Source: Sphingomonas sp. PAMC 26605 (lineage in GTDB: Bacteria; Pseudomonadota; Alphaproteobacteria; Sphingomonadales; Sphingomonadaceae). From it: 64,000 nucleotides of DNA. The position numbers and the translations under genes were made by a program. Shown here piece after piece: positions 44,317 through 52,219 of this stretch. The notes beneath the pieces were generated by a model that saw only the letters and a program-made list of their open reading frames with translations, searched no databases and had not been told where the DNA came from. How positions within the stretch are numbered: the first letter of the stretch is position 1; each line of letters starts with the position of its first letter. The DNA is taken from NCBI RefSeq assembly GCF_000241485.1, contig NZ_JH584241.1, positions 250,992-314,991 on the forward strand. Reading direction: 5' to 3'.

Positions 44317-44695
44317 CTACCCGTCAGCTAGCGGGCCAAGGCCGGAACCCGGTGTCTTCTCGTCAGCATCGACGCGGACATTCTCGGCTAGGGTCGACGC
44401 GGCGCCGCGGGCGTAGAGCGATTCGAGCTGCGTGGCGACGGCCGCGACGAACGCGCCGTGATCGACCAGATCGCGGAACAGCGGCTGGATCGACAGCAAT
44501 GGCTGGGCGGGCGTCGCCGACGCCGTAGCGCGCGGCGCGGCGGACCGCGTCCGCCTCGCGCGTGACGGGCGTGATGCGATAGACCATCGTCGCGAGGAAG
44601 CGCGCCGCCGCCGGCGTGACCCCGCCCGGATCGTAGCCCGGCGCCGCGAGCCCCGCGGGCAGATCGCGCAGGATCGCGCGCGACAGCCGTCTCAC
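44317..44695 (-). pseudogene. Possible remnant of a mannitol-dehydrogenase-family oxidoreductase
   Basis: A GTG at 44695 overlaps the GntR stop (GTGA). The product begins VRRLSRAILRDLPAGLAAPG followed by YDPGGVTP, which resembles the N-terminus of fructuronate reductase/mannitol dehydrogenase proteins. The frame shifts near 44510, and the final frame ends in QPLFRDLVDHGAFVAAVATQ and LESLYARGAASTLAE, resembling their C-terminal helices. The NAD-binding and catalytic middle, some 350 residues, is absent. Both matches are short and made from memory. FadR-type GntR regulators are commonly linked to such genes, which gives mild support. Confidence 0.4.
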
Positions 44696-45423
44696 CGCGG
44701 CTGCGGGCCGCCGAGCACCGCCATGCGCGCCGCGCTCGCCAGCCGGTCGGCGATGGTCGCGTCGAAATGGCGGCTCATCAGATCGCCCGCCATCGGCGCG
44801 TCGCGATCGGCGATCGCCTGTGCGAGATCGCGGTGCGCGAGGAGCACCGCGTCGCGCTGCGGTTCGGTCTCGCGCGTGTGCCAGGCGGTCGGCACCGCGA
44901 CGCGCATCAGCCCCTCGAACGAGCGGACGATCTGGAGGAACAGCGCGTTGCCGCTGGCGGCGGCGATCGCCTGGTGGAAGGCGATGTCGTGATGCGTCAC
45001 CGCCGCGAGATCCCCCCCCGCCGCGCGCATCGCGTCGGCGGCAGCGATGATCGCGCGCGCTTCGGGATCGGTGCGGTGCTGCGCGGCGAGGTCGGCGGTG
45101 CGCAGCTCGAGCGTGCGGCGCACGTCCCATACGTCGCTGGTCGAGATCTGCGCGGTGGCGACGGCATGGTTGATCGAGGCGGCCATCACCGACCCGTCGA
45201 TCGCGCCGACGCGCGGCTTGCGGCCATTGCCGATGTCGAGCAGCCGCAGTGCGGCGAGCGCGCCGAACGCCTCGCGCATCACCGCCCGGCTGACGCCGAG
45301 CTCCTCGGCGAAACGCCCCTCGCCGGGCAGCGTGTCGCCAACCTTCAGATCGTGCGCGGCGATATGGTCGCGCACGCGTCGCATCGCCTGTTCGACCAGC
45401 GAACCGTCCGATGTCGGGATCAT
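44692..45423 (-). CDS. GntR-family regulator, FadR/FCD subfamily
   Basis: This 243-residue regulator has an N-terminal winged helix (LPGEGRFAEELGVSRAVMRE and ALAALRLLDIGNGRKP) and an all-helical FCD effector domain with the metal/effector histidines in HHDIAFHQAI and SRHFDA. Subfamily members sense organic acids such as lactate, gluconate and hexuronates. Its ATG overlaps the AraC stop (ATGA), so the two regulators are translationally coupled. The inverted CTATC-n-GATAG motif upstream of the pair and of the receptor operon is a reasonable operator for it. Confidence 0.9.
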   Translation of the reverse strand: MIPTSDGSLVEQAMRRVRDHIAAHDLKVGDTLPGEGRFAEELGVSRAVMREAFGALAALRLLDIGNGRKPRVGAIDGSVMAASINHAVATAQISTSDVWDVRRTLELRTADLAAQHRTDPEARAIIAAADAMRAAGGDLAAVTHHDIAFHQAIAAASGNALFLQIVRSFEGLMRVAVPTAWHTRETEPQRDAVLLAHRDLAQAIADRDAPMAGDLMSRHFDATIADRLASAARMAVLGGPQPR

Positions 45424-46151
45424 GCCGCGATCCGGTGGGCGCGGACGTGCGACGGTGCCTCGCCGAAGCGACGCGAGAAGGCGCGGGTGAAGCTCGCATT
45501 GTTGAGATAGCCGCAGCGATAGCCGATCGCCGAGATCGGCAGGTCGCTCGCCAGCAGCAGATGTCGCGCGCCGCCGAGCCGGCGTTCGGTGATCGCGTCG
45601 CTGACGGTGCAGGCGAACATGCTACGGAAGCCGCGCGTCAGCTTGCTGCGATTGAGCCCGCACGCCCGCGCGATGCCGTTGAGCGTCAGTTTCTCGCGCC
45701 ACTGCTCGTCGATCATCCGCTGCGCCGCGACGATCCGCTGCGAATCGCGTTCGGACAAATGCCCGCATCCGTCGGCCGGGACGAGTCCCGCTTCGCGCAG
45801 CGCTTCCATCACCGCACACAGCAATTCGATGCTCTTGGCGAGGCGCAGCGTCGCGCGCGCGGGCTCGGCGAGCGCACACTCGAGGATCGCGAGCGCGATC
45901 GCGCGGATCGCGCTCGGCAGATGCCATACGCTGCCATCTTGGGCTGGCACGAGGCCGAAGACCCGCTGGCACGCCGTCTCAGTGACGAGCAGCACGAGCT
46001 CGCACTCGGTCGTGTCGCCGCCACCGAGCGTGACGGTCGCATCGGCGAGGCGAAAGGTGAGGACCAGTGGCTGCTCGAGGGTGGTATCGTCGATCGGCCC
46101 CGTGCCCAGCAGCGCCACCATCTCGGGCGACACGTCGATCCGCTGTCTCAT
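45420..46151 (-). CDS. AraC-family transcriptional regulator
   Basis: This 243-residue protein has a non-conserved N-terminal sensor half and a C-terminal double helix-turn-helix: LTLNGIARACGLNRSKLTRG for the first and DLPISAIGYRCGYLNNASFT for the second, followed by FSRRFGEAPSHVRAHR. The recognition pattern is standard AraC/XylS. It is the first gene of the regulator pair and starts about 50 bases downstream of two copies of the shared motif. Why the locus would need two regulators is unclear. Confidence 0.9.
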   Translation of the reverse strand: MRQRIDVSPEMVALLGTGPIDDTTLEQPLVLTFRLADATVTLGGGDTTECELVLLVTETACQRVFGLVPAQDGSVWHLPSAIRAIALAILECALAEPARATLRLAKSIELLCAVMEALREAGLVPADGCGHLSERDSQRIVAAQRMIDEQWREKLTLNGIARACGLNRSKLTRGFRSMFACTVSDAITERRLGGARHLLLASDLPISAIGYRCGYLNNASFTRAFSRRFGEAPSHVRAHRIAA

Positions 46152-46200
46152 CCTGCCTCCTGTCGCGGCTCGTGATTCGAGCTCGTCGGCGAAATCGTAC

Positions 46201-46236
46201 AGCTATCAGATAGGAACGCAATAGCTATCAGATAGG
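46201..46236. promoter_or_regulatory. Two copies of a CTATC-n-GATAG motif ahead of the regulator pair
   Basis: AGCTATCAGATAGG occurs at 46201-46214 and again at 46223-46236, 22 bases apart. Each contains the inverted repeat CTATC-A-GATAG. They lie directly upstream of the AraC gene, the second copy covering the stop codon of the MFS gene. A related sequence lies upstream of the TonB receptor at 52157. Confidence 0.65.
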
Positions 46237-47526
46237 TTTGTCGGTCGCGGTGCGGGGGGCGGTTCGGATCGCGAGGATGAACGCCAGCGCGGCAAGGAGG
46301 CTGACGGCGACCCCGACGATCGCCTGCCCCGCCCCGAGCTGCGCCTCGCCGCCGAGCAGGCCGCTCACGGTCGTCACCAGGGTCGGGGCGAGCCCATAGC
46401 CAATCACGCCGGCCAGCGCGATGAAGGCGCCGATGCACAGCCCGCGCAACTCGTTCGGCACGAGCACGGTGAGCGCCACCGACGTGCCGAGCCCGGTGAT
46501 CGTGCCGCACAGCACCAGCACCCCGAGCCCGATCGCAAAGCCGGACACGCCCGGCGCGACCGCGAACAGCGCGGCAGGCACGCCGACCAGCGCCGCCGCC
46601 GCCGCGCCGTAGAGCACGCCGCCGCGCCGGCCGCTGCGCTGCCCCATGTCGGCGGTGACGCCGCCGAGGATCGTGCCGACCAGGCCGGCGGCGAACATCA
46701 GCGTTCCCATCCAGCCGGCGAACTGGTCGGGCGTCAGGTGATAGCTGCGCGAGAGGATCGGCGCCGCCCAGATCCCGGCGGCGGCATCGGCCATCACGAC
46801 GCTGATCTGCCCGACGAACAGCGGCACGAGGAAGCGGCGGCGCGACCACAGCTCGGCCACCACCACCCGGAACGGCGCGTGCGTCCCCGCGACGACCTCC
46901 TGCCGCTTCGGCTCGCGCAGGAGCAGCAGCGGCAGCGCGAAGAGACCCGCGAGGATCGCGAGCACGACATGCGCGCTGCGCCACGGCGCGAGGCCGTGGG
47001 TGAGCGGCAGCGTGCCGCCGTGGAGGAACCAGCCGAGCAGCGCGCCGGTCAGACCGAAAGCCAGCGCCACGCCGAGCGTCTTGCCGAGGGTGACGATCAG
47101 CAGCGCGCGCCCGCGCTGGTCTGGCGCGCACAGATCGGCGCCGAGTGACAACGCTGCGGTCAGGCCGCCAGTGGTGCCGATCCCGGTCAGCATCCGCGCG
47201 ACGAACAACACGGCCGGCCCGGGCGCGACGGCAGTGAGCGCCGCGCCGAGCGTCCAGATCACCGCCATCGCCAGCAGCAACCGTACCCGCGAACCGCGAT
47301 CGACGAGGATGCCGATCGGGATCGAGAACAGTGCCAGCGGGATCGCGGCGGACAGGCCCTGGATCAGCCCCAGCGCGCGATCGCTAAGGCCCATTTCGAG
47401 CTTGGCGCCTTCCTGCACCATGCTGAACGAGCCCATCGTCGTGAAACCGAGCGCCATCGCCAGCGCGAGCGCGAGCAGCGGCGGCAGCGCGCGGGTGAAA
47501 GAACGGGGTGCGGCGGACGCGCTCAC
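46228..47526 (-). CDS. MFS transporter
   Basis: This inner-membrane protein of 432 residues has about twelve hydrophobic helices. The GTG at 47526 is chosen because it overlaps the stop of the esterase gene (GTGA). IPIGILVDRGSRVRLLLAMAV after the second helix is motif A, repeated weakly as GGVTADMGQRSGRRGG in the second half. No subfamily signature is clear; it may import the hydroxyacid or sugar acid freed by the esterases of this locus. Its end carries one copy of the operator-like motif. Confidence 0.88.
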   Translation of the reverse strand: MSASAAPRSFTRALPPLLALALAMALGFTTMGSFSMVQEGAKLEMGLSDRALGLIQGLSAAIPLALFSIPIGILVDRGSRVRLLLAMAVIWTLGAALTAVAPGPAVLFVARMLTGIGTTGGLTAALSLGADLCAPDQRGRALLIVTLGKTLGVALAFGLTGALLGWFLHGGTLPLTHGLAPWRSAHVVLAILAGLFALPLLLLREPKRQEVVAGTHAPFRVVVAELWSRRRFLVPLFVGQISVVMADAAAGIWAAPILSRSYHLTPDQFAGWMGTLMFAAGLVGTILGGVTADMGQRSGRRGGVLYGAAAAALVGVPAALFAVAPGVSGFAIGLGVLVLCGTITGLGTSVALTVLVPNELRGLCIGAFIALAGVIGYGLAPTLVTTVSGLLGGEAQLGAGQAIVGVAVSLLAALAFILAIRTAPRTATDKPI

Positions 47527-48470
47527 TTCACCACCATCGCGCGACGGAGCGCGTCCATCCGGTCGCGCCGCGCCTGTGCCGCGACGGCGGCGTTGGGGTC
47601 GATGTCGAAGCCGTGGAAGCCGCCGGGATAGACATGCAGCTCGGTCGGCACGCCAGCGCGGATCAGGCGGCGGGCATAGTCCAGGTCTTCGTCGACGAAG
47701 AGATCGAGCGCGCCGGTCGCGATATAGGTCGGCGGCAGCCCGGCGAGATCGGTCGCGCGCGCCGCGGCGGCATACGGCGACACGTCGTCCGCCCCAGGAT
47801 CGCGCCCGAGCAGCGCGCGCCATCCGAAGCGGTTGTTGTGCGGCGTCCAGATGAACTGGCCGGTGGCCGGGTTGGGATCATCGCGCGTGCACGTCCGGTC
47901 GTCGAGCATCGGATAGGTGAGGTGCTGGAACGCCAGCCGGTACGTCCCGCGGTCGCGCGCGAGCAGCGCCAGCGCGGCAGCGAGGCCACCGCCCGCGCTC
48001 TCGCCGATCACGCCGATCCGCGCCGGGTCGACACGCAGCTCCGTCGCCTGCGCGAAGGTCCAGGCGAGGCCGGCATAGCAATCCTCGATCGCGCCGGGGA
48101 ACACCGTCTCGGGCGCGAGCCGATAGTCGACCGAGACGATTACGCAGCCGAGCGCCTCGGCCATCGGCCGGTGCGCGAACTCGAGGCTCGCGGCATCGCC
48201 CATCACATAGCCGCCGCCATGGATGTGAAAGAGGCACGGAAACGGCCCCGTGCCAGCGGGCGTGTAGATCAATAGCGAGACGTCGGGCGCGCCCGCGGGG
48301 CCGGGCACCGAGCGCCGCTCGCACGTCACCGCATTGGGCACGACCGGCGGCGCCGGCAGGCGACTGCCCGCCGCGCGGATCGTCGCGAGCAGGTCGGCGT
48401 CGAGCGCCAGCGTCGGCCACTGGTCGAGCATCGGGCGCAGTTCGGGGTCGACGAGCGAAAGGTCGGTCAT
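47523..48470 (-). CDS. Alpha/beta-hydrolase esterase, HSL family
   Basis: This is a 315-residue esterase without a signal peptide. The oxyanion motif HIHGGGYVMG is near residue 85, the nucleophile serine is in IGESAGGGLAAALA, and the aspartate and histidine appear in ALDLFVDEDLDYA and GGFHGFDI. This is the hormone-sensitive-lipase (bacterial type IV) group, which hydrolyses short acyl esters, including acetyl esters of sugars and aryl esters. It lies 15 bases after the FAD oxidase gene and overlaps the transporter gene, so it belongs to the same operon. Confidence 0.92.
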   Translation of the reverse strand: MTDLSLVDPELRPMLDQWPTLALDADLLATIRAAGSRLPAPPVVPNAVTCERRSVPGPAGAPDVSLLIYTPAGTGPFPCLFHIHGGGYVMGDAASLEFAHRPMAEALGCVIVSVDYRLAPETVFPGAIEDCYAGLAWTFAQATELRVDPARIGVIGESAGGGLAAALALLARDRGTYRLAFQHLTYPMLDDRTCTRDDPNPATGQFIWTPHNNRFGWRALLGRDPGADDVSPYAAAARATDLAGLPPTYIATGALDLFVDEDLDYARRLIRAGVPTELHVYPGGFHGFDIDPNAAVAAQARRDRMDALRRAMVVK

Positions 48471-48485
48471 GGAAAGCCCGTTTCG

Positions 48486-49889
48486 TTAGAGCGCGAAGAT
48501 CTTGCCGGGGTTGAACAGGTCGCGCGGATCGAGTGCGCGCTTGACCGTGCGCATCAGCTCGACCGCCTCGCCGAGTTCGGCGACGAGCCATTCCTGTTTG
48601 CCGAGACCGATGCCGTGCTCGCCGGTGCACGTCCCGTCCATCGCCAGCGCGCGCTCGACCAGCCGCGCGTTGATCGCCTTCACTTCGGCGAATTCGGCGG
48701 CGTTGGCGGGGTCGATCGCGAAGATAACGTGGAAATTGCCGTCGCCGACATGGCCGAGGATCGTCGCCGGGACCCGCGTCGTCGCCAGATCGGCCTTTGT
48801 CGCGCCGATGCATTCGGGCAGCCGGCTGATCGGCACGCAGACGTCGGTGGTCCAGCCGACCGCGCCGGGGCGCAGCGCGACCGCGGCATAATAGGCCTCG
48901 TGCCGCGCCTTCCACAGCCGCGCGCGCTCCTCGGGCAGGTTCGCCCAGGCGAAATCGCCGCCGCGATTGTCGATCGCCAGGGCGCGGACCGTCGCGATCT
49001 GCTCGGCGACCCCGGCAGGGGAACCGTGGAACTCGAAGAACAGTGTCGTCATTTCCGGATAATCGAGCTTCGACCAGCGATTGACCGCGCGCATCTGCAT
49101 GTCGTCGAGGATCTCGACGCGCGCGAGCGGCACGCCGAGCTGGATCGCCTGCACCACCGTGGTCACCGCGCCGTCGAGCGTCTCGAAGCCGCACACCGCC
49201 GACGAGATCGCCTCGGGGATCGGATGGAGCCGGAGCGTGACCTCGGTGATGATCCCGAGCGTTCCCTCGCTGCCGACATACAGCCGGGTCAGATCGTACC
49301 CCGCCGCCGACTTCCGCGCCCGCCGCGCGGTGCGGATCACACGCGCGTCGGGGGTGACGATGGTGAGCGACAGCACCGCCTCGCGCATCGTGCCGTAGCG
49401 CACCGCATTGGTGCCACTGGCGCGGGTCGAGGCCATCCCGCCGATCGTCGCATTCGCGCCGGGGTCGATCGGGAAGAACAGGCCGGTGTCGCGCAGATGC
49501 TCGTTGAGTTGTTCGCGCCGCACGCCGGCCTGGACGCGACAGTCGAAATCCTCGGCATTGACCGCGACGATCGCGTCCATCTGCGACAGGTTGACGCTGA
49601 CCCCGCCGCGCGCCGCGAGTGCATTGCCCTCGATCGAGGTGCCCGCGCCGAACGGCACGATCGGCACGCCCGCCGCGGTGCATAGCTCGACCAGGGCGAC
49701 GACATCCTCGGTCGAGTGCGCGAAGACCACCGCGTCGGGGGGCATGGGCGCGAAATGCGCTTCGCTGTGCCCATGCTGCGTCCGCATCGCCTCGGTGACG
49801 TGCAGCCGGTCGCCGAACCGCGCCGCCAGCGCATCGAGAAAGCCGGGAGGAAGAGTCTGGGGCACGGGACGCTCCGTCATCGCGTTCAT
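48486..49889 (-). CDS. FAD-binding 2-hydroxyacid dehydrogenase (GlcD/Dld family)
   Basis: This 467-residue flavoprotein has an N-terminal VAO-type FAD domain (IVPFGAGTSIEGNALAARGG, DPGANATIGGMASTRASGTN, YVGSEGTLGIITEVTLRL) and a C-terminal FAD-oxidase domain with ILGHVGDGNFHVIF and GTCTGEHGIGLGKQ, whose histidines bind the active-site metal. D-lactate dehydrogenase (cytochrome) and glycolate oxidase subunit GlcD are the closest groups. GlcE and GlcF partners are absent, which favours a stand-alone D-2-hydroxyacid dehydrogenase. It starts four bases after the TonB receptor stop, a very tight linkage that suggests the imported substrate yields a 2-hydroxyacid. Confidence 0.9.
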   Translation of the reverse strand: MNAMTERPVPQTLPPGFLDALAARFGDRLHVTEAMRTQHGHSEAHFAPMPPDAVVFAHSTEDVVALVELCTAAGVPIVPFGAGTSIEGNALAARGGVSVNLSQMDAIVAVNAEDFDCRVQAGVRREQLNEHLRDTGLFFPIDPGANATIGGMASTRASGTNAVRYGTMREAVLSLTIVTPDARVIRTARRARKSAAGYDLTRLYVGSEGTLGIITEVTLRLHPIPEAISSAVCGFETLDGAVTTVVQAIQLGVPLARVEILDDMQMRAVNRWSKLDYPEMTTLFFEFHGSPAGVAEQIATVRALAIDNRGGDFAWANLPEERARLWKARHEAYYAAVALRPGAVGWTTDVCVPISRLPECIGATKADLATTRVPATILGHVGDGNFHVIFAIDPANAAEFAEVKAINARLVERALAMDGTCTGEHGIGLGKQEWLVAELGEAVELMRTVKRALDPRDLFNPGKIFAL

Positions 49890-49893
49890 CGGA

Positions 49894-52086
49894 TCAGAAC
49901 TTGAAGGTCGCGCGCACGCCGTAGCGCCGGCGGTCGCCCTGCAGCGCGAGATTGGCTGCGATCGGCGCGAGGCCGGCGCGGACCAGCGCCGACTTGTCGA
50001 TATAGCTTTCGATGAATTTGGTGTTGAACAGGTTGGTCCCGAACGCCGCGATCTCGAACCCGCTGGCGAAGCGGAACGCGACCGACGCGTTGGTGAGCGT
50101 ATAGGGCGACAGCCGTGGCGCAGTGTTGGGATCGAGACTCGACCCGATCCGGCTGCCCTTGCCGATGACGCCGGCGTTGAGCACCAGCGCCTTCAGACCG
50201 ACCGGCACGGTGTAGGTCGTGCTCGCGTTGAAATTGTAATCGGGCGTGAAGATGATCCGGTCGCTCGATACGTGGACGCCGGTCGTCGCGAAATACTGGC
50301 TGTCGTCGGTGATGCGCGCGTGGAGGTACGACACGCCGGCATCGATCCGCCATTGGTCGGTCAGGCGAAGATGCGCCTCGGCCTCGGCGCCATAGCTGGT
50401 GACATGGCCGGTGTTGAGGTTGATCGCGACGAAGCCCGCGCCGGTGGCGTTGGGTGCGAGCGAGTTCTGCCCGATGAAGTCGTTATAATCGTTATAGAAC
50501 ACATCGGCATCGAGCGACAGGCGGCGGTCGAACGCCGAAATCTTGGTCCCAACTTCGTAGGTCCAGACATTGTCGCCCTTGTAGAGCGCATCCTGCGCGC
50601 GCGTCCCCGGCCCGTTCTGCCCACCGCCGCGCGCGCCCTTGGCGACCGAGGCATAGGTCATGAAGTCGGGCGTCCAATGCTTGGTGAGCGTGACTCGCGG
50701 CTGGAACTGGTCCTTGGTATAGACCGGCGGGATGTAGAATGCGGGCGTCGCACCGATCGTCGCGACGTCGGTCTGGCTGCCGGTCAGCCGCTGGTGATCG
50801 TAGCGGCCGCCGAGCGCGAGATCGATCGTGCCGAGCTTGACGAACACCGTCGCGAACACCGCACGCGTGTCGTTCTGCGTCACCGCATGCGAGGTCGAGG
50901 TGCGCGCCGGGATCGTGCCTGCGGGCAGGGCGAGCAACGGGCTGAGATCGAGCCGGTTGGTCGTGTCGCCGCGCTGGACGTAGCGATCGCCATAGACGCC
51001 GATCAGCGTCGAGATCGCGTCGCTCCACTGCGTATCGGCGCGCAGCTCGACCGTCTTGGTGATCAGCCGCGAGCCGCCATTCGAGCGCAGCAGATCGACC
51101 GCGCCGAAATCGCCGTCGCCGACGCTGGTCAGATCCTTCTGATTGTAGGCGCCGATCGCGGTGATCTTGGTGTTGAACCCGACATCGAACTCGCCCTTCA
51201 GATTGGCGCCGTAATAATCGATGCCGGTGCGGTTGAGCACATTGGTCGCGCCGGTCTCGCGATAATCGGTCGGGCCGTCGACATGTTCGTAGGCAGTGCT
51301 GCCGCCAAAGGCGTGGTCGTAGCTGCCGTTGAGCGTGAAGGTCGCCCAGCTCGCCGGCAGGAAGCGCAGCGTGCCGTTGACGGCATGCTGTTCGAGCGGG
51401 TTCATGTCGCCGATCGCGAGCGTGTTGCGCTGGAACCCGTCCTGCTCGTGATACGACGCGCCGATGCGGAACTGCAGCACGTCGCGGACGATCGGACCGC
51501 TGACCGTGCCCGACACGGTCGCATAATTGTCGGTCCCCGCGACCGCGGCGTCGAAGCGGCCGGTCCAGCTGTTCGACGGCTGGCGCGTGACCACGTTGAT
51601 CGCGCCGCCGAGCGTGTTGTTGCCGAACAGCGTGCCCTGCGGCCCGCGCAGCACCTCGATCCGCGCCACGTCGACGATCGGATTGTTGAGGTAGGAAGTG
51701 TTGGGCTGATAGACCCCGTCGATGAAGATGCCGACGCCGGGCTGGACCGTGTCGATCAGCGTCGTGCCGATCCCGCGGATCGAGATGAACGCGCGGCCGA
51801 CCGAGTCCGAATTGATGCTGAGCCCGGGCGTGTAGGCCGCGATATCCTTGATCGAATTGGCCTGGCGGTCCTTGAGCTGGTCGCCGGTCAGCGCGGTCAC
51901 CGCGATCGGCACGTCCTTGAGCGATTCCTCGCGGCGCCGCGCGGTGACGACGATGTCGCCGGGATCGGTCTGGGCGGCGGGCTGGGTCGTGGCCGCTGGC
52001 GACGGCTGGTCTTGCGCTGCGGCCAGGCCGGGGATCGCGAGACAGGCGACCGAAGTCGCCAGACTGAGCAAGGTGCGCTGACGCAT
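49894..52086 (-). CDS. TonB-dependent receptor of the esterase/oxidase locus
   Basis: This 730-residue outer-membrane receptor uses the ATG at 52086 behind GAGAGGA. The signal peptide ends GLAAAQ, and the TonB box region is DIVVTARRREESLKDVPIAV, the common sphingomonad start. The plug carries SIRGIGTTLIDTVQPGVGIF and VLRGPQGTLFGNNTLGGAIN. The barrel ends in ATFKF. These features are those of the large proteobacterial receptor group not paired with SusD. It leads the leftward operon of oxidase, esterase and transporter. A CTATC-n-GAAAG site lies 70 bases upstream. Confidence 0.93.
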   Translation of the reverse strand: MRQRTLLSLATSVACLAIPGLAAAQDQPSPAATTQPAAQTDPGDIVVTARRREESLKDVPIAVTALTGDQLKDRQANSIKDIAAYTPGLSINSDSVGRAFISIRGIGTTLIDTVQPGVGIFIDGVYQPNTSYLNNPIVDVARIEVLRGPQGTLFGNNTLGGAINVVTRQPSNSWTGRFDAAVAGTDNYATVSGTVSGPIVRDVLQFRIGASYHEQDGFQRNTLAIGDMNPLEQHAVNGTLRFLPASWATFTLNGSYDHAFGGSTAYEHVDGPTDYRETGATNVLNRTGIDYYGANLKGEFDVGFNTKITAIGAYNQKDLTSVGDGDFGAVDLLRSNGGSRLITKTVELRADTQWSDAISTLIGVYGDRYVQRGDTTNRLDLSPLLALPAGTIPARTSTSHAVTQNDTRAVFATVFVKLGTIDLALGGRYDHQRLTGSQTDVATIGATPAFYIPPVYTKDQFQPRVTLTKHWTPDFMTYASVAKGARGGGQNGPGTRAQDALYKGDNVWTYEVGTKISAFDRRLSLDADVFYNDYNDFIGQNSLAPNATGAGFVAINLNTGHVTSYGAEAEAHLRLTDQWRIDAGVSYLHARITDDSQYFATTGVHVSSDRIIFTPDYNFNASTTYTVPVGLKALVLNAGVIGKGSRIGSSLDPNTAPRLSPYTLTNASVAFRFASGFEIAAFGTNLFNTKFIESYIDKSALVRAGLAPIAANLALQGDRRRYGVRATFKF

Positions 52087-52156
52087 GATGAAATCCTCTC
52101 CGTGGCGGCGGATCGTGGCGTCCGCTCGGCTCATCAGAGCTATAGGCGTGTTTCAA

Positions 52157-52170
52157 CCTATCTGAAAGGT
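52157..52170. promoter_or_regulatory. Operator-like motif upstream of the receptor operon
   Basis: CCTATCTGAAAGGT matches, with one mismatch in the inverted core, the CCTATCTGATAGC read from the opposite strand at 46201 and 46223. It lies in the 133-base gap between the carboxylesterase stop and the receptor start. Confidence 0.5.
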
Positions 52171-52219
52171 CGTTCCGCTGTGCCGATCGGCCGTCGCTTT
52201 TGGCCGGGCGGCTTTTGGC

